Of a DNA stretch of 64,000 nt, positions 62,951 to 64,000 are shown piece by piece. The notes below the pieces were generated by a model, which was given only the letters and a program-made list of their open reading frames with translations, did no database searches and was not told where the DNA came from. This stretch comes from JACKAQ01 sp965227145 (GTDB taxonomy: Bacteria; Calditrichota; Calditrichia; RBG-13-44-9; J075): contig OZ245730.1 of the NCBI GenBank assembly GCA_965227145.1, forward strand, positions 3,596,001 through 3,660,000, in the 5' to 3' direction. Position numbers and translations under genes: made by a program. Position 1 is the first letter of the stretch, and every line of letters begins with the position of its first letter.

Positions 62951-64000
62951 ATGAAATATTTCATATATATTACGTTATTTTGCGGTAGCGTTTTCGGGCA
63001 GGTTCAGCTGGCCTGGCAGGATGTTTATATTCATCCGGCACCCGGATCTTTCGATTATGCGCGGGATATCGCCATCGATGCGGACGGCAACACCTATATT
63101 ACCGGCGAAAGCAACAGCAATTCCCACGGTTTTTTCATGGGATTCACTACCATAAAATATGCGCCGGACGGCACTCGCGAATGGATTCAAGAATATGCCA
63201 ACAATTTGACCGATCAGGGCACGGATCTGGCGGTGGATCACGATGGCAACATTGTCGTTACCGGATTTTCGTTTACGGCAGACGGCCGCGGGATTTCGGT
63301 GGTCAAATACAATCCGGCAGGCGCGATCATTTGGGATGCGTTTTTTCTCAACAAAACCGGCGGTTTCGATAAAACGAGTGATCTCGCTATCGATCAGAAT
63401 AATGATATTTACATTTGCGGACATATCAATTTTGGCGATGCGCTGGTGCTAAAAGTAAATGCCGCGGGAAAACTGGCGTGGCGAAAAACATTCGCCTATC
63501 CGAACGCCAGCGGGCATGTGCCGGAAAATATCGTCATCGATGCTGCAGGAAACGCGGTGGTCGGCGGGCACGTCGGCTTCGGTCCACCCGGCGTTTCTGC
63601 GATGATTTTGAAATACAGCCCGGACGGCGATTTGCTCTGGGAAAACGGCACCCGGCTCTTTTTTGAACAGGAATCCGAAAGCACCGTTGCAGTGGACGCC
63701 GCCGGAAATATTTTTATCGCGGGACGCGACAGCACCGGATTTACCCTGCAAAAATATCAACCAAATGGCGCAGCGGCGGCACAAACGCGCTACCATATTG
63801 CCTCGCGGGACAGCGCCATCGGGTTGATGTATCACACGCTCATCGATTCGCAGGGCAATATTGTTTTGGTTGGCGAAATCCAGCGATCGCCGATTCAATT
63901 TTCCATCATCGTTTTGAAATATTCGCCAACGCTGCAATTATTGTGGCAGCGCATCGCAAAATTCGGGCAGTGGCAGCTCAAACCGGTGGCAACGCTGGAC
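62951..64000 (+). CDS. Secreted beta-propeller (SBBP-repeat) protein, 3' end outside window
   Basis: The frame opens at ATG 62951 and remains open to the window end (350 codons). An AGGAG lies upstream at a rather long spacing. Signal peptide about 1-16 (YITLFCGSVFGQ). The rest is repeats of roughly 50-55 residues, each with a D.A.D..GN.YITG or VVD..GNI.V.G strand and a KY.PDG-type turn, as in SBBP/NHL-like propellers. A C-terminal sorting module may lie beyond the edge. It follows the exported TPR-CHAT gene by 203 bp on the same strand. Confidence 0.85.
   Translation, partial: MKYFIYITLFCGSVFGQVQLAWQDVYIHPAPGSFDYARDIAIDADGNTYITGESNSNSHGFFMGFTTIKYAPDGTREWIQEYANNLTDQGTDLAVDHDGNIVVTGFSFTADGRGISVVKYNPAGAIIWDAFFLNKTGGFDKTSDLAIDQNNDIYICGHINFGDALVLKVNAAGKLAWRKTFAYPNASGHVPENIVIDAAGNAVVGGHVGFGPPGVSAMILKYSPDGDLLWENGTRLFFEQESESTVAVDAAGNIFIAGRDSTGFTLQKYQPNGAAAAQTRYHIASRDSAIGLMYHTLIDSQGNIVLVGEIQRSPIQFSIIVLKYSPTLQLLWQRIAKFGQWQLKPVATLD

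Noticed and set aside
1..64000. tRNA, rRNA, CRISPR arrays, insertion sequences, prophage genes
   Set aside because: No cloverleaf with CCA-type ends, no rRNA stretches, no regularly spaced repeats and no transposase or phage genes were seen in the gaps.

Overview
The window reads as chromosomal sequence from a Gram-negative bacterium of the FCB superphylum, most like Calditrichota or KSB1-type lineages. The clues are lipoproteins with type II signal peptides, a C-terminal secretion/sorting module of the NFPNPFNP type at the end of a CotH-family exoprotein (about 33660-33932), a fused transaldolase-phosphoglucose isomerase, and a FtsI with PASTA repeats. This placement is inference from gene content; no rRNA, tRNA, phage, insertion sequence or CRISPR array was found.

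Left third (1-18400, almost all minus strand). A division and cell wall (dcw) cluster runs from about 14200 down to 1131: mraZ, rsmH, ftsL, ftsI, murF, mraY, a stand-alone MurD N-terminal domain, ftsW, murG, ftsQ, ftsA, ftsZ. Beyond it lie cutA and an eIF-2B-family gene cut by the window edge. murE, murC, murB and ddl are absent, and murD is represented only by its first domain. A MraZ-box-like array and a candidate promoter precede mraZ. To the right is a compact yebC-ruvC-ruvA-ruvB-queA operon, then a SPOR-domain lipoprotein.

Middle (19300-48700) is a mixed set of short units. It holds an Ig-repeat lipoprotein, serine dehydratase, a PaaY-like hexapeptide protein, a BASS transporter, the tal-pgi/rpiA sugar-phosphate operon, a lipoprotein behind paired palindromes, dCTP deaminase, a coiled-coil protein, the CotH/lamin-tail exoprotein, a GT39 glycosyltransferase, a SpoIIE-type phosphatase, a heparinase II/III-like protein, MscS, an OPT transporter, MiaB, a YhhN protein, two beta-lactamase-fold hydrolases facing each other, and a fructosamine kinase-like protein.

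Right part (48700-64000). After a low-molecular-weight tyrosine phosphatase, GPP34, YraN and an Ada-like protein comes a minus-strand polyphosphate locus: tandem-domain PPK2, CYTH-like/CHAD protein, an orphan ParA ATPase, PPK1 and a gamma-carbonic anhydrase. The ParA among polyphosphate enzymes suggests a granule-positioning system and is the main hypothesis offered here. The window ends with an NlpC/P60-like lipoprotein behind a near-consensus sigma-54 promoter, an exported TPR-CHAT (caspase-like) protein, and the start of a secreted beta-propeller protein.
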